The translations under genes were made by a program, and so were the position numbers. Below are positions 1-8,951 of a stretch of DNA of 64,000 nucleotides, piece after piece. The stretch lies in NCBI RefSeq assembly GCF_022436675.1, contig NZ_JAKUJZ010000003.1, forward strand, positions 198,226 to 262,225, written 5' to 3'. The first letter of the stretch is position 1, and every line of letters starts with the position of its first letter. The notes under the pieces are model-generated. The model saw only the letters and a list, made by a program, of their open reading frames with translations. It made no database searches and was not told the origin of the DNA. Origin of the DNA: Rheinheimera hassiensis (GTDB lineage Bacteria > Pseudomonadota > Gammaproteobacteria > Enterobacterales > Alteromonadaceae).

Positions 1-74
1 GCGTCCCCTAGGGGATTCGAACCCCTGTTACCGCCGTGAAAGGGCGGTGTCCTAGGCCTCTAGACGAAGGGGAC
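1..74 (-). tRNA. tRNA-Glu (TTC), 3' end cut by window edge
   Basis: On the minus strand the sequence folds as a full tRNA cloverleaf. The acceptor stem starts GTCCCCT at 74 and its partner ends at position 3. The anticodon loop contains CTTTCAC with anticodon TTC, and the T-arm has GGTTCGAATCC. Only the first C of the encoded CCA is inside the window. It is identical in body to the next tRNA-Glu gene. Confidence 0.96.
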
Positions 75-106
75 GCAAAGACATTCATTCAAAATTGCAG
101 ATTAAT

Positions 107-182
107 TGGCGTCCCCTAGGGGATTCGAACCCCTGTTACCGCCGTGAAAGGGCGGTGTCCTAGGCCTCTAGACGAAGGGGAC
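107..182 (-). tRNA. tRNA-Glu (TTC)
   Basis: Second copy of the same tRNA-Glu, 76 nt with the CCA end encoded at 107-109. The anticodon is TTC, and the acceptor stem GTCCCCT pairs with AGGGGAC. It is separated from the downstream copy by a 32-nt spacer, so the two are co-transcribed from the promoter upstream of tRNA-Ala. Confidence 0.98.
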
Positions 183-196
183 GCACGAAAAAATCT

Positions 197-272
<76 letters not shown>

Positions 273-321
273 ACACTTTTGTGCTTTTTGCTAACCTGCG
301 TTAGCGCTGAACACGGGGCGC

Positions 322-350
322 ATTCTAGGGTGCCACTGAAAATGTGTCAA
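322..350 (-). promoter_or_regulatory. Sigma-70 promoter of the tRNA cluster
   Basis: Reading the minus strand, a perfect -35 TTGACA (345-350) is followed after exactly 17 nt by the -10 box TAGAAT (322-327). The bases just after the -10 box are GC-rich (GCGCCCC). Such a discriminator is typical of stable-RNA promoters under stringent control. The start site would fall near 315, about 43 nt before tRNA-Ala. Confidence 0.88.
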
Positions 351-621
351 CAGTTTTTTCAGCAGCTTTTATCGTTCGGACGTTTTTTAAACGCAATGCT
401 GAATTTGCAGGCAGGAACTGCTGAAATTACAGACTTTATAACAGCTTAGCGAACGATTTAACGATATCGATTTAAGCCAGCTGCAGGTAAAGAGAAAAAA
501 CCCCTGCCGCATTTGCCTGTCAGCATCGTGTTATGGCGGTTTTTTGTATAAACTAAGCCACATCAGACAAGCCGCAAGCGCGGTAATTAAGGCCTGCGTT
601 ACTATAAAAAGGATTTTCATT
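351..621. other. Intergenic region between tRNA promoter and ATPase gene
   Basis: About 270 bases without a convincing gene. An open frame crosses 144-449, but it runs through two tRNA genes and has no ribosome site. The only useful signal is the AAAAGGA ribosome site at 606-612 before the ATPase start. No clear promoter was found for the ATPase; a TATAAA at 547-552 lacks a -35 partner. Confidence 0.6.
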
Positions 622-1623
622 ATGTACGAAAAGTACTACGGGTTAAAGGAACGGCCATTTCAGCTTACCCCAAACCTGAACTTGTTTTATGCCAGCAAAC
701 TGCATAAGCGCGCCCTCGCCTATTTACAGTATGGGTTAAGCCAGGGTGAGGGTTTTATTGTCATCACGGGTGATGTTGGCACCGGAAAAACGACTATTGC
801 CAACCAGCTGTTAAGTCAGTTGAATCAGGATGAAATTATTGCCAAACAGATTGTCACATCAAAACTGGAACCTGACGATCTTATTCGGATGATTGCGTCC
901 TGTTTTAATTTGGTGGTAACTGAGCATACTAAAGCCAGCTATCTTGATGCTATCTACAGTTATCTTAAACGCCTGCATTCGCAGCATCGTAGAGCACTGC
1001 TGCTGGTAGATGAAGCGCAAAACTTACCGCTGGCCTCTATTGAAGAGCTGCGCATGCTGTCTAATTTTCAGCTCAATGGTAAACCACTGTTACAAAGCTT
1101 TCTGCTTGGTCAAAATGAATTAAATGCCATTATTCAGGCCGAGAATATGGAGCAATTTCGCCAGCGGATTATCGCATCATCCAACCTGTCAGCATTTCAG
1201 ATCGAAGATACCCAAGCCTATATCCAATACCGTTTGCTACAAGCTGGCGGCAGCGCCGGTATCTTGCAAGACGCCTGTTTCGCCCTTATTCAGCAACATA
1301 GCCGCGGCATACCGCGAAAAATTAATACCGTAATGGACAGAATACTGTTATTTGGTTATTTGGAAGAGTGCCCGGTTATTACTGCAGAGCATGTCAAAAC
1401 TGTACTGGAAGAATTATCGCAAGAGATTGCCAACCAGCAACCGTCCGCGCCTGCAATGTCAGTACAACAACCTCAGGCAGTATCAACCCAGAGTATGCTA
1501 AGTGAATTATCGGCAGTGCTTGACAGTGCACTGGAGCAGAAAATTCGCATGGCAAAAGAGCTGGATGTGTTGCTTAAACGACAGCAGCAATTACTCAACA
1601 GCAGAGATAGTAAAGAATCATAA
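622..1623 (+). CDS. XrtA-associated secretion ATPase (ExeA/GspA-like, TIGR03015 type)
   Basis: A 333-residue AAA+ ATPase of the ExeA-like type found in exosortase A loci. The start MYEKYYGLKERPF is typical of the family. Walker A GDVGTGKT is at about residues 50-57 and Walker B LLLVDEAQ at about 126-133. A Gln/Pro-rich linker after residue 270 leads to a charged helical tail. An upstream in-frame start at 544 is rejected because AAAAGGA sits 9 nt before the ATG at 622. It probably energises assembly of the export apparatus on the inner face of the membrane (inference). It stands alone on the plus strand, convergent with the outer-membrane gene it normally accompanies, so it needs its own promoter. 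Confidence 0.92.
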   Translation: MYEKYYGLKERPFQLTPNLNLFYASKLHKRALAYLQYGLSQGEGFIVITGDVGTGKTTIANQLLSQLNQDEIIAKQIVTSKLEPDDLIRMIASCFNLVVTEHTKASYLDAIYSYLKRLHSQHRRALLLVDEAQNLPLASIEELRMLSNFQLNGKPLLQSFLLGQNELNAIIQAENMEQFRQRIIASSNLSAFQIEDTQAYIQYRLLQAGGSAGILQDACFALIQQHSRGIPRKINTVMDRILLFGYLEECPVITAEHVKTVLEELSQEIANQQPSAPAMSVQQPQAVSTQSMLSELSAVLDSALEQKIRMAKELDVLLKRQQQLLNSRDSKES

Positions 1624-1639
1624 ATAATGCATAACAACG

Positions 1640-1669
1640 ACGATACGCCTGCAACTACAGGCGTATCGT
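1640..1669. terminator. Hairpin between convergent genes
   Basis: A perfect 12-bp stem (ACGATACGCCTG / CAGGCGTATCGT) encloses a 6-nt loop. It lies between the ATPase stop at 1623 and the convergent barrel gene, whose stop codon (1655-1657) is inside the hairpin. There is no T-run on either side, so termination in both directions is an inference from position. Confidence 0.6.
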
Positions 1670-3283
1670 GTAACTTAACCAGACTCTGTTTTCAGTAAGA
1701 TCAAAACTGTCTACTGACGAATTGCGGCTGATACGTTTTAGCATAGCTTTAATCTCAGAACGCTCATTCAACTTGCGCTTAATGCCCATTTCCACAGATA
1801 AGTTTTTGTCTTCGCGCTCATCGGTCAGATAATTAATATCGTAATAATTGCTATTAAGTAGCAAGCTGGAGTGTTTCGACAACTTCCAGGACGACTGAAC
1901 AGAGAAAGAATTACGGTTATTTTCACGCTCGGTTTCAACATACTCATCTTCACTTCGGCTAAGCATTACACTCAACGCCAGGCGGTTTTTATTGTAGCCT
2001 ATTGTCATTGCCGCAGTTCTGCGCTTAATCAGCTCCTCGCTTAGCTCAAGCTCTGCATTAAACAGCTGTTGAAACGATTCTCCGGTACCTAACTGATAGT
2101 TATTTGTTGGAGGCCGAAAACAGTCTGTAAACTGAGCAGCGCCATCGGGACAGACAAAAATACCAAGATCTTCAATAATCTGGTCAAAAGAAGATAATGT
2201 CTGAACATCCTCACGAACTGACAACCTGACTGACAAAAACCTGAGATTGTATTGCCCCTGCAAACTCGAGCTACGGCCAAAATAACGCCGGTCAAGACTG
2301 TATGACAAAGACGTTCGCCGCGTTGGTGCCAAAAAAACTTCGGCCGCCAGATACGTTTCGTCAATATCTTCCTGCTGCTCGCCGACAGAGCGTGTTGCCC
2401 AGTTTTGCGTAACATTAATCCGCGATGCCAGGCCAAACTGATACTCAAGGCCCACACCATATGATCTGAAATCGTTGGCATAGCCAGAAGTATTGTCGTT
2501 TTCATCATAGCTGCCGCGCACTATCATTGACAAACTGGGCAGCAACGGTAAACCAGCTGTACCACTAGCCCTTTTACTGACAAAATCCCCTCTGTTGCCC
2601 TCACGCCCGGTTTTATTGTAATTTGCGGATAATTGCCAAAACAAAGGAGACTGACGTTGTGCACTACCAAGTGCAAGAAAGGTAGTTAAGGTATCATTGT
2701 CAAAATCACCGAAATTATCCTGTAATTCGGGCTGTCTGGAACTCAGCTTATTGTAGGCCAGACCGAGCTGAGCATTAACATCTGCCGTTTGTGACGTCCG
2801 GAAATTTGCATTAGCACCGTAATTGCTGGTTTTAGACAGATTCTCAGTGCCGGTAATAATATCTGAGAATACACCGTTGCGTGAGTCACGGATCCGATAA
2901 CCTGAATCAGCACTTAAACCCAGGCTGACACGATCATCGTATGCATTGAAGATATTGCGCCAACTATATTTATCCAGGCTTTTATGTGAACGTTGCGAGT
3001 CGTCATACCATACTGATTCATTTTGTAAAAACAGTGCTGAAGATGCATTCTTACCGGTAAGGTTAATAGCAACTGAAGGTTTCAGTAAGGCAGCCATCCC
3101 TTTGTCCAGGCCACCACCAGCCTGTTCGTCTCTGATCCAGTAACCATAGGTACGGGTTTCTATTTCAGGCTTAATGTCTGTTGTTGCCGATAGCACCTGT
3201 GCAGGTGCCAGCAATGCAGCAATAGCAGTAACCAGCGGGGTTAATTTGGCTGGGTGGTACAGTACGGTTTTAGCCCGCGCCAT
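1655..3283 (-). CDS. XrtA/PEP-CTERM system outer-membrane beta-barrel (TIGR03016 type)
   Basis: A 542-residue protein with a signal peptide (hydrophobic stretch about residues 14-32 ending ALLAPAQVLSA). The mature part alternates polar and aromatic residues as in outer-membrane beta-strands and ends in WLSYTIRL, a C-terminal aromatic-hydrophobic strand suited to BAM recognition. Family members sit in XrtA polysaccharide loci and are thought to form or support the outer-membrane exit; the exact role is unknown. Its start overlaps the kinase gene by 14 nt, so translation is probably coupled. It is last in the operon exporter, chain-length protein, kinase, barrel. Two cysteines in a loop (near FVCPDGAAQFTDCF) may form a disulfide. 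Confidence 0.88.
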   Translation of the reverse strand: MARAKTVLYHPAKLTPLVTAIAALLAPAQVLSATTDIKPEIETRTYGYWIRDEQAGGGLDKGMAALLKPSVAINLTGKNASSALFLQNESVWYDDSQRSHKSLDKYSWRNIFNAYDDRVSLGLSADSGYRIRDSRNGVFSDIITGTENLSKTSNYGANANFRTSQTADVNAQLGLAYNKLSSRQPELQDNFGDFDNDTLTTFLALGSAQRQSPLFWQLSANYNKTGREGNRGDFVSKRASGTAGLPLLPSLSMIVRGSYDENDNTSGYANDFRSYGVGLEYQFGLASRINVTQNWATRSVGEQQEDIDETYLAAEVFLAPTRRTSLSYSLDRRYFGRSSSLQGQYNLRFLSVRLSVREDVQTLSSFDQIIEDLGIFVCPDGAAQFTDCFRPPTNNYQLGTGESFQQLFNAELELSEELIKRRTAAMTIGYNKNRLALSVMLSRSEDEYVETERENNRNSFSVQSSWKLSKHSSLLLNSNYYDINYLTDEREDKNLSVEMGIKRKLNERSEIKAMLKRISRNSSVDSFDLTENRVWLSYTIRL

Positions 3284-4220
3284 AATAATAACCGTAACCG
3301 TAACCTTTACCCTGATTACGGTGAGCCTTGTTGATCAAAAATCCAATCGCGATGTCTTTAGGCAACAATGCCACTGCCTGTTCTATTTCTGCCAGTTTGG
3401 AGTGATTTTCTTCAACTACTACAACTGCCTGACCGCACATAGAAGCCATTACAGCAGTTTCATTCACGCCCAGCAGTGGTGGGGCATCGAAAATAACAAT
3501 ACGGTCTGAATAACGCGAGGCAAACTCATTTACCAGCATCAACATGCGTTCGCTGGCAAGCAGTTCGGTAGATAGGTGATGCGGCCGTCCGGCAGTAATA
3601 ATTTTCAACCGGTCAACATTGGTGCTCAGAATGATATCCGACACCTTAATGTCGCTGGACAGCAAATAATCTGTCAAACCTATATCATGATGAATATTAA
3701 GTGTTTTTGAGACGCTGGGGCGCAGTACATCACTGTCTACCAGCAACACTGTTTTATCTTGCTCCAGTGCAATGCTAAGAGCCAGATTGATCGCAGAAAA
3801 GGTTTTGCCCTCCCCCGGTCTTGAACTGCTAACCAGGATAAGATTCGGATGTTTTAACGTACCGCTAAGCGCACCAAACGCGTTGCTGATAAGCTTGCGT
3901 TTAATAACACGGTATTCTTCATTGATAAGGCGCCGCTCACTGGATAATGAAACAAAGTTTTTTTGCTCCAGTATTTTCAGGTCCAGCACTATAGAAGGTT
4001 TATACTCCTGAGACTCTCCCGTTACAGCTTGCTCTTCTGATGAAGCACTGTCCTGTGCTACAGCACTATAAACAGGCTCATGCCTTGGCGCTGAGGCATC
4101 TTGCTGCAATGGTACATCGATATCAGGTGCTGTTACCTGCTGTGCACGCTCCAGTGTAGTATCCGCTTGTTTGCCCGACGAATCCGACTGTTTTCTTATG
4201 GCTTTTTCAATAATACTCAC
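3270..4220 (-). CDS. XrtA-associated BY-type tyrosine autokinase (TIGR03018 type)
   Basis: A 316-residue cytoplasmic bacterial tyrosine kinase. Walker A SSRPGEGKT is at 132-140, Walker A' VLLVDSDVLRP at 158-168 and Walker B IVIFDAPP at 241-248. The C-terminal tail GYGYGYYYGAG holds five tyrosines (307, 309, 311-313), the usual autophosphorylation cluster. The N-terminal 75 residues are low-complexity and Gln/Ser rich. It pairs with the Wzz-type protein encoded just upstream; phosphorylation cycles of such pairs set polymer length and export. The start is GTG at 4220, with GAGGGT 7 nt upstream and a 4-nt GTGA overlap with the chain-length gene. Confidence 0.93.
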   Translation of the reverse strand: MSIIEKAIRKQSDSSGKQADTTLERAQQVTAPDIDVPLQQDASAPRHEPVYSAVAQDSASSEEQAVTGESQEYKPSIVLDLKILEQKNFVSLSSERRLINEEYRVIKRKLISNAFGALSGTLKHPNLILVSSSRPGEGKTFSAINLALSIALEQDKTVLLVDSDVLRPSVSKTLNIHHDIGLTDYLLSSDIKVSDIILSTNVDRLKIITAGRPHHLSTELLASERMLMLVNEFASRYSDRIVIFDAPPLLGVNETAVMASMCGQAVVVVEENHSKLAEIEQAVALLPKDIAIGFLINKAHRNQGKGYGYGYYYGAG

Positions 4221-5812
4221 CGGATTACCCTCAACAACAGCTCGGCAGATCGGCCAAACAGCACTTCATTACTTAACAGCGCTGCATAACATAATAATAA
4301 GCCGCCACTTAGCATGGCAAAATACAGAAAATGCAATCGCACCTGCTTTAGAATAGCGTGTTTATCAGTGTGCGACACCACACCGAACACCGGATAATCG
4401 CTAATACTTTGTAACTGCACCGCGCTGGTCAGTACCGGCGAAATCAAGCTACGTACAAACGCCATAAATATCCCTGCACCTAACCCCACTAACAGCACCA
4501 GCGAGTAAAACAACCCACGGTTTGGCCCTGAAGGTGTTAGCGGCACTCGTGGTGGCTCTATGACATTAAACTGCACATCCTGAGATGATGCGTCTGCACG
4601 ACGGGACAATTCCATTGACTCTCTGCGGGCAAGCAAAGCTTCATACTTAGACTTGGTAATATCATAATCACGGTTCAGGCCGGTAAATTCAGCTTCAATC
4701 TCTGGGATCAGGTTAAGCCTGCTCTCAAGTGCAGTTACTCTGTCCTGATAAGCCTGCACCCGCACACGTGTAGAAGCCACTTCAGACTCCAGCCGTGAAA
4801 CGCTAATACGTAACTCCTGATAAACTGCATTCTGATTCAGGTTACTGCTTTGGCCCGGATTTTCTGACGACATTTGTGCCAAAGCTTCAAACTCAGTGTC
4901 TCGTTGTTGTTCCAACTGCTGAAGTAATCGTTTGGTTTCCAGCACATCAGGATGAAACTCTGTATAGCGGATCAGCAGATTGTCCAGTTGTGACTGTAAG
5001 GTTCTTATGCGTTCATCAAACTGGGTGGCGGGCCTGTTTGCGCTACCGGAATAAGGCATAACACCAAATACAGGCTCTTCACCCAGCAATTGGCTTTTAG
5101 ATGACGCAAGCCGGGTTTCCAGCTCCTTAAGGGCCAGATTAGCCTCTTCAAGACGTTTCTTTTCGTCACTGATCTGACTGTAATAATCACTTTGATTACC
5201 CGGCAGCATATTCATCCGGTGCTTTTTAAAATCTGACAACCGAAGTTCAGCCTCGATCAGGCGGCGTTCGTAATCCGAAATCTGGTCGGTTAAGAAGCGC
5301 TCTGCAGTCTGAGAGTCAGCGCGGCTTGAACCAATGCGTCCTTCAACAAAGTTGTTCAGCGTTTCCTGCACCACTTTAAGTGCCATTTGTGGCTGTGGGT
5401 TGTTGTAGGTAATGACATAAATATTTTCGCGGCCGGACGCCGATATCTTAATTTCTTTTTGCAGAGTATTTATCAGGTCTTCAAAAGCTTTTTCATCTTT
5501 AGCTTGAATATCAAGATCAGTCGCTCTGGCAATTTTTTCCAGATTCGGCCTGCTTAGCAGGGTGCGCGCCATCAATTTGATTTCATCTTCAGAGTTAGTT
5601 CGTAAGGCAAGGCCCCGCAGCAGTGGTTCCAGCACAGTACTGGTTTCTACGTATAATTTAGCATTAGCTTCGAACGTGGGCGGCATGTTGTATACGTAAA
5701 CCCAGCCCACCGGGCAAATTAGCCAGGCGGTAATTACGATATAGCGCCTGCGCAACCACACACCCTGAATATAGGTGCGCACCTGCTCAATCGCTTGTTG
5801 CAGTTCTTTCAT
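4217..5812 (-). CDS. XrtA-system polysaccharide chain-length determinant (Wzz/PCP type, TIGR03007)
   Basis: A 531-residue inner-membrane co-polymerase. There is one membrane segment near residues 23-43 (IVITAWLICPVGWVYVY), then the Wzz domain, then long coiled-coil helices over about 150-400 (repeated RLEEANLALKELETRL-like heptads). A second membrane segment is at about 430-450 and another hydrophobic stretch near 495-515. It spans the periplasm to meet the outer-membrane exporter and controls polymer length together with the kinase encoded next. The ATG at 5812 has GGGAG 6 nt upstream. Second gene of the export operon, 39 nt after the exporter gene. Confidence 0.93.
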   Translation of the reverse strand: MKELQQAIEQVRTYIQGVWLRRRYIVITAWLICPVGWVYVYNMPPTFEANAKLYVETSTVLEPLLRGLALRTNSEDEIKLMARTLLSRPNLEKIARATDLDIQAKDEKAFEDLINTLQKEIKISASGRENIYVITYNNPQPQMALKVVQETLNNFVEGRIGSSRADSQTAERFLTDQISDYERRLIEAELRLSDFKKHRMNMLPGNQSDYYSQISDEKKRLEEANLALKELETRLASSKSQLLGEEPVFGVMPYSGSANRPATQFDERIRTLQSQLDNLLIRYTEFHPDVLETKRLLQQLEQQRDTEFEALAQMSSENPGQSSNLNQNAVYQELRISVSRLESEVASTRVRVQAYQDRVTALESRLNLIPEIEAEFTGLNRDYDITKSKYEALLARRESMELSRRADASSQDVQFNVIEPPRVPLTPSGPNRGLFYSLVLLVGLGAGIFMAFVRSLISPVLTSAVQLQSISDYPVFGVVSHTDKHAILKQVRLHFLYFAMLSGGLLLCYAALLSNEVLFGRSAELLLRVIR

Positions 5813-5851
5813 CAGTCACTCCCTGAACCTTAACCAGCGTATCCGCGCTGC

Positions 5852-6487
5852 TTAAAACCATGCTTCCGGAATAATTACTACGTCGCCAGGCAACATATCT
5901 ACGTTGGCAGCAATTTCACCATCGCGGATAAGGTCATCAAGCCTGACATTAAATGTTATTTGCTGGCCATCTTTAGTTCTTACCAGCTTGGCACCGTTAC
6001 CGTTAGCAAATTCCGTTAAGCCGCCAACTGCAATCATCAAATCAAGCACCGTCATATACTGACGATAACTAATAGCCTGCGGGTTGGCTGCTGCGCCTAT
6101 CACCCGAACCTGCTCACTGTATGGACCGACAAAATTGGTCACCGACACAGTAACAACAGGATCGCGGATATATTTGCTCAGAATACCCTCCATATCACGG
6201 GCAACCTGAGTTGGGGTTTTACCACTGACAGGAACGTCTTCAACCAGAGAAGTCGATACTTTACCATCTGGTCTGACAATAAAAGTGCCGGACAGCTCCG
6301 GATTTCGCCAGACAAAAATGCCAACAGTGTCATTTGGGCCGATAAGATATTGGTAATTATCAACGGAGGTAGTCAACGAGTTTTGCACCGTTGCCGGCGG
6401 CAACGTAGAGTTGCTGCTGCAACCTGCTAAAAACAGACCTAAAATCAACGTTAAACCGCAATATCCTTTCGCTGGTGTAGCCATCAT
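5852..6487 (-). CDS. XrtA-system polysaccharide export lipoprotein (Wza type, TIGR03027)
   Basis: A 211-residue outer-membrane polysaccharide export protein. The signal peptide ends in the lipobox LAGC, giving a lipidated Cys. The Poly_export domain begins near YQLIGPNDTVGIFVW and is followed by an SLBB-like segment around VRVIGAAANPQAISYRQ. It should form the outer-membrane exit together with the periplasmic Wzz-type protein. A start three codons further upstream (6496) would place the ATG directly on the AAAAGG ribosome site. The ATG at 6487 has AGGA 8 nt before it and is preferred. First gene of the minus-strand export operon, divergent from the sugar transferase gene. Confidence 0.92.
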   Translation of the reverse strand: MMATPAKGYCGLTLILGLFLAGCSSNSTLPPATVQNSLTTSVDNYQYLIGPNDTVGIFVWRNPELSGTFIVRPDGKVSTSLVEDVPVSGKTPTQVARDMEGILSKYIRDPVVTVSVTNFVGPYSEQVRVIGAAANPQAISYRQYMTVLDLMIAVGGLTEFANGNGAKLVRTKDGQQITFNVRLDDLIRDGEIAANVDMLPGDVVIIPEAWF

Positions 6488-6564
6488 ATTACTCATCCTT
6501 TTACTGACGCCCTGATAATATAACTTAAAAAATTACCCTTGTGCTGTAAAAATTGAAAATTTAA

Positions 6565-6593
6565 TTTTTGTTTTGCTGTAGAAATAGTATAAT
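6565..6593 (+). promoter_or_regulatory. Probable sigma-70 promoter of the large plus-strand run
   Basis: A perfect -10 hexamer TATAAT (6588-6593) lies in the AT-rich divergent region. The hexamer 17 nt upstream is TTTTTG, a weak -35. It would start transcription near 6600, giving a leader of about 73 nt before the sugar transferase. Confidence is limited by the poor -35. Confidence 0.45.
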
Positions 6594-6672
6594 TAGTGCG
6601 CTTGGTTTTGCCTCATCGACCTTTTCGGTGCTGGCGATAGCTAAATGCAATGGATGCAACAAGGATGTCGTT

Positions 6673-8082
6673 ATGAGTAAAGCAAGTCGTTACGGACGAA
6701 ATACGATTGCAGACAAGCTGTTTTTGCTGGGTGAATTAGTACTGTTAGTGTTATCCAGTTTACTCGCCAGCTATGCCTACAGTTACTACATGTTTCCTGT
6801 ATCTTTTGAACACCGCCTTATTAATGCTGCTTTATTTGCGGCTTCTGTAATGCTGTGCGCCCTGTCTGTCGGTCTTTATGACCAGAAGCTTCGCGAGGGC
6901 CAAAAAGGTATCATCAAGCGCGTCGTTATTACTCTGTTGTTTAACGCAATTTTGCTTGAACTGATTATTTTCCAGCTGTTCTCTGTACTGCATATCGGCT
7001 CGCTTTATCTGGCGGTAGCCTCTGGGTTTTCTGCGATCAGCGTATCGGCATTTCGTGCATTCTTTCACTACAACGACATTACCCGCATCAGCAGACGTCG
7101 GGTACTGATATTAGGTGCGGGAGAGCGTGCTTCCATTATAGAGCGCCGGATGCGACGTAATGTTGATAAACGCAATTTTGAAATTGTCGGTTTTACGCCT
7201 ATTGAGGGCGACAAAGACGCTGGCATCGCTGAGCATAAGCTGGCAAAATTCGACTATAAAAACGACCTGTATCAGTATGTTGTTGAACACAACATTGATC
7301 AGCTCGTTATCGCCTGTGACGAAAGACGCAATATGTTGCCCGTTGAGCATTTATTTAAATGTAAAACTCGTGGTATTGACGTCATCGAAATTCTTGACTT
7401 TATTGAGCGTGAAACAGGTCAGATTGCAGTAAACCTGATTTACCCAAGTTGGGTTATCTATGCCAATGGCCTGGATTTAAATCAGCGCTTTAAAACCAAC
7501 CTCGATTACAAACTTAATGTTGTGCTGGCTATTTTGCTACTGGCTGTTACCTGGCCGATTATGTTAATTACCACCTTGCTTATTTATCTGGAAGACGGCC
7601 GCAGAACCGGTGCTTCAGTATTTTACCGCCAGATAAGAGTGGGATATGACGGCAAGCCATTTTATATTGTTAAATTTCGCAGTATGCGACCTGATGCTGA
7701 GAAAAACGGTGCCCGCTGGGCAACGGCTGACGATGACAGAGTTACACGTGTAGGCCGTATCATCCGCAAATACCGGATAGATGAACTGCCTCAGTTGATG
7801 AATGTTTTGTCGGGTGATATGGGGTTTGTCGGGCCAAGGCCAGAGCGGCCAGAGTTTGTGAATCAGCTGGCCAAAGACATCCCGTATTACAATCAGCGGC
7901 ATAATGTTAAGCCTGGCCTGACAGGCTGGGCTCAGCTTAAATATCCTTATGGCTCTACCGCTGAAGATGCACAGGAAAAACTCAAATTTGACCTGTACTA
8001 CATTAAACATCGCAGCCTGATGCTGGATTTGATGATTCTTGTCAGAACGGTAGAAATTGTACTTTTTGGCAAAGGACGTTAA
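6673..8082 (+). CDS. XrtA-system undecaprenyl-phosphate sugar phosphotransferase (TIGR03013 type)
   Basis: A 469-residue polyisoprenyl-phosphate hexose-1-phosphate transferase, the committing enzyme that puts the first sugar on the lipid carrier. Four or five membrane helices occupy about residues 10-120. A nucleotide-binding-like middle domain begins at RRVLILGAGERA, another helix lies near 290, and the C-terminal Bac_transf catalytic domain carries FYIVKFRSM, DELPQLMNVLSGDM and VGPRPERPEF. The ATG at 6673 follows AAGGA with suitable spacing. A frame extension back to 6568 lacks a ribosome site and overlaps the promoter. It opens a plus-strand run that continues to the O-ligase at 20.8 kb. 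Confidence 0.94.
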   Translation: MSKASRYGRNTIADKLFLLGELVLLVLSSLLASYAYSYYMFPVSFEHRLINAALFAASVMLCALSVGLYDQKLREGQKGIIKRVVITLLFNAILLELIIFQLFSVLHIGSLYLAVASGFSAISVSAFRAFFHYNDITRISRRRVLILGAGERASIIERRMRRNVDKRNFEIVGFTPIEGDKDAGIAEHKLAKFDYKNDLYQYVVEHNIDQLVIACDERRNMLPVEHLFKCKTRGIDVIEILDFIERETGQIAVNLIYPSWVIYANGLDLNQRFKTNLDYKLNVVLAILLLAVTWPIMLITTLLIYLEDGRRTGASVFYRQIRVGYDGKPFYIVKFRSMRPDAEKNGARWATADDDRVTRVGRIIRKYRIDELPQLMNVLSGDMGFVGPRPERPEFVNQLAKDIPYYNQRHNVKPGLTGWAQLKYPYGSTAEDAQEKLKFDLYYIKHRSLMLDLMILVRTVEIVLFGKGR

Positions 8083-8087
8083 TACCA

Positions 8088-8936
8088 ATGCAGTATGCAC
8101 GGTTAAGAAGTAATGCGCTTACTGTAGATGTTGAAGATTATTTTCATGTCGCAGCTTTTGATGCCACTGTGTCTCCGGCGCAGTGGCCTGATTTTCCGCA
8201 ACGCGTAGCACGTAACACTGAAATTTTGTTGCAACAGTTTGATAAACATCAGGCTAAAGCCACCTTTTTTATTTTGGGCTGGGTAGCCGAACGCTACCCG
8301 CAACTGGTAAAACAAATTCACACCGCAGGCCATGAAGTTGCCAGCCATGGTTATGCCCATGCCAAAGCTTCTGTGCAAACAGCTGCCGAATTTTTGCAGG
8401 ATGTTAGCCGGGCTAAGGCCATTCTGGAAGACATTACCGGTGCCGAAGTGGTTGGTTACCGTGCGCCAAGCTTTTCCATTGGTAAAACCAATGAATGGGC
8501 GTTTGATGTACTCCAGCAGGCCGGATACCTTTACAGCTCAAGCACTTACCCTGTAGTGCACGACTTATATGGCACACCAGATTGGCCACAACAACCCTAT
8601 AAACGAACAGAAGGTATTTGGGAATGCCCGATGCCTGTATTAAATAAAGTTGGCAAGCAGTGGCCCATAGCAGGTGGTGGTTATTTTCGCCTGTTGCCAT
8701 ACTGGCTTAGCAAAAAGTGTATCGACAGCTATCTGAAGCAAAGTGATGCACCTTATATGTTTTATTTTCATCCGTGGGAAATAGATCCGCATCAGCCACG
8801 GTTTGAGCAAGCACCATTTAAATCAAAATTCAGACACTACACTAACTTAAACCGTATGGAAGCTAAACTGGTGCGCTTGCTGCAAGACTATCAGTGGCGT
8901 AGCGTCAAAGAAGTATATCAACCGTATTTTGCTTAA
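8088..8936 (+). CDS. XrtA-system polysaccharide deacetylase (NodB family, TIGR03006)
   Basis: A 282-residue deacetylase with a NodB domain. The metal and catalytic motif TVDVEDYFHV is at about residues 12-21 and the histidine motif HEVASHGYAHA near 81-91. A C-terminal DUF3473-like part follows (YMFYFHPWEIDPHQPR). It has no signal peptide, as is usual for this XrtA subfamily, so deacetylation probably happens on the cytoplasmic side, on lipid-linked precursor. It starts 5 nt after the transferase stop. Confidence 0.93.
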   Translation: MQYARLRSNALTVDVEDYFHVAAFDATVSPAQWPDFPQRVARNTEILLQQFDKHQAKATFFILGWVAERYPQLVKQIHTAGHEVASHGYAHAKASVQTAAEFLQDVSRAKAILEDITGAEVVGYRAPSFSIGKTNEWAFDVLQQAGYLYSSSTYPVVHDLYGTPDWPQQPYKRTEGIWECPMPVLNKVGKQWPIAGGGYFRLLPYWLSKKCIDSYLKQSDAPYMFYFHPWEIDPHQPRFEQAPFKSKFRHYTNLNRMEAKLVRLLQDYQWRSVKEVYQPYFA

Positions 8937-8951
8937 ACAGAAGGGAACCGG

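Noticed and set aside
1-182. Duplicated tRNA-Glu as a sign of an integrated element
   Set aside because: No integrase, att repeat or phage gene follows. Tandem tRNA-Glu copies under one promoter are normal.
6568-6672. N-terminal extension of the sugar transferase
   Set aside because: It overlaps the -10 box, has no ribosome site, and the family start MSKASRYGR at 6673 has AAGGA.
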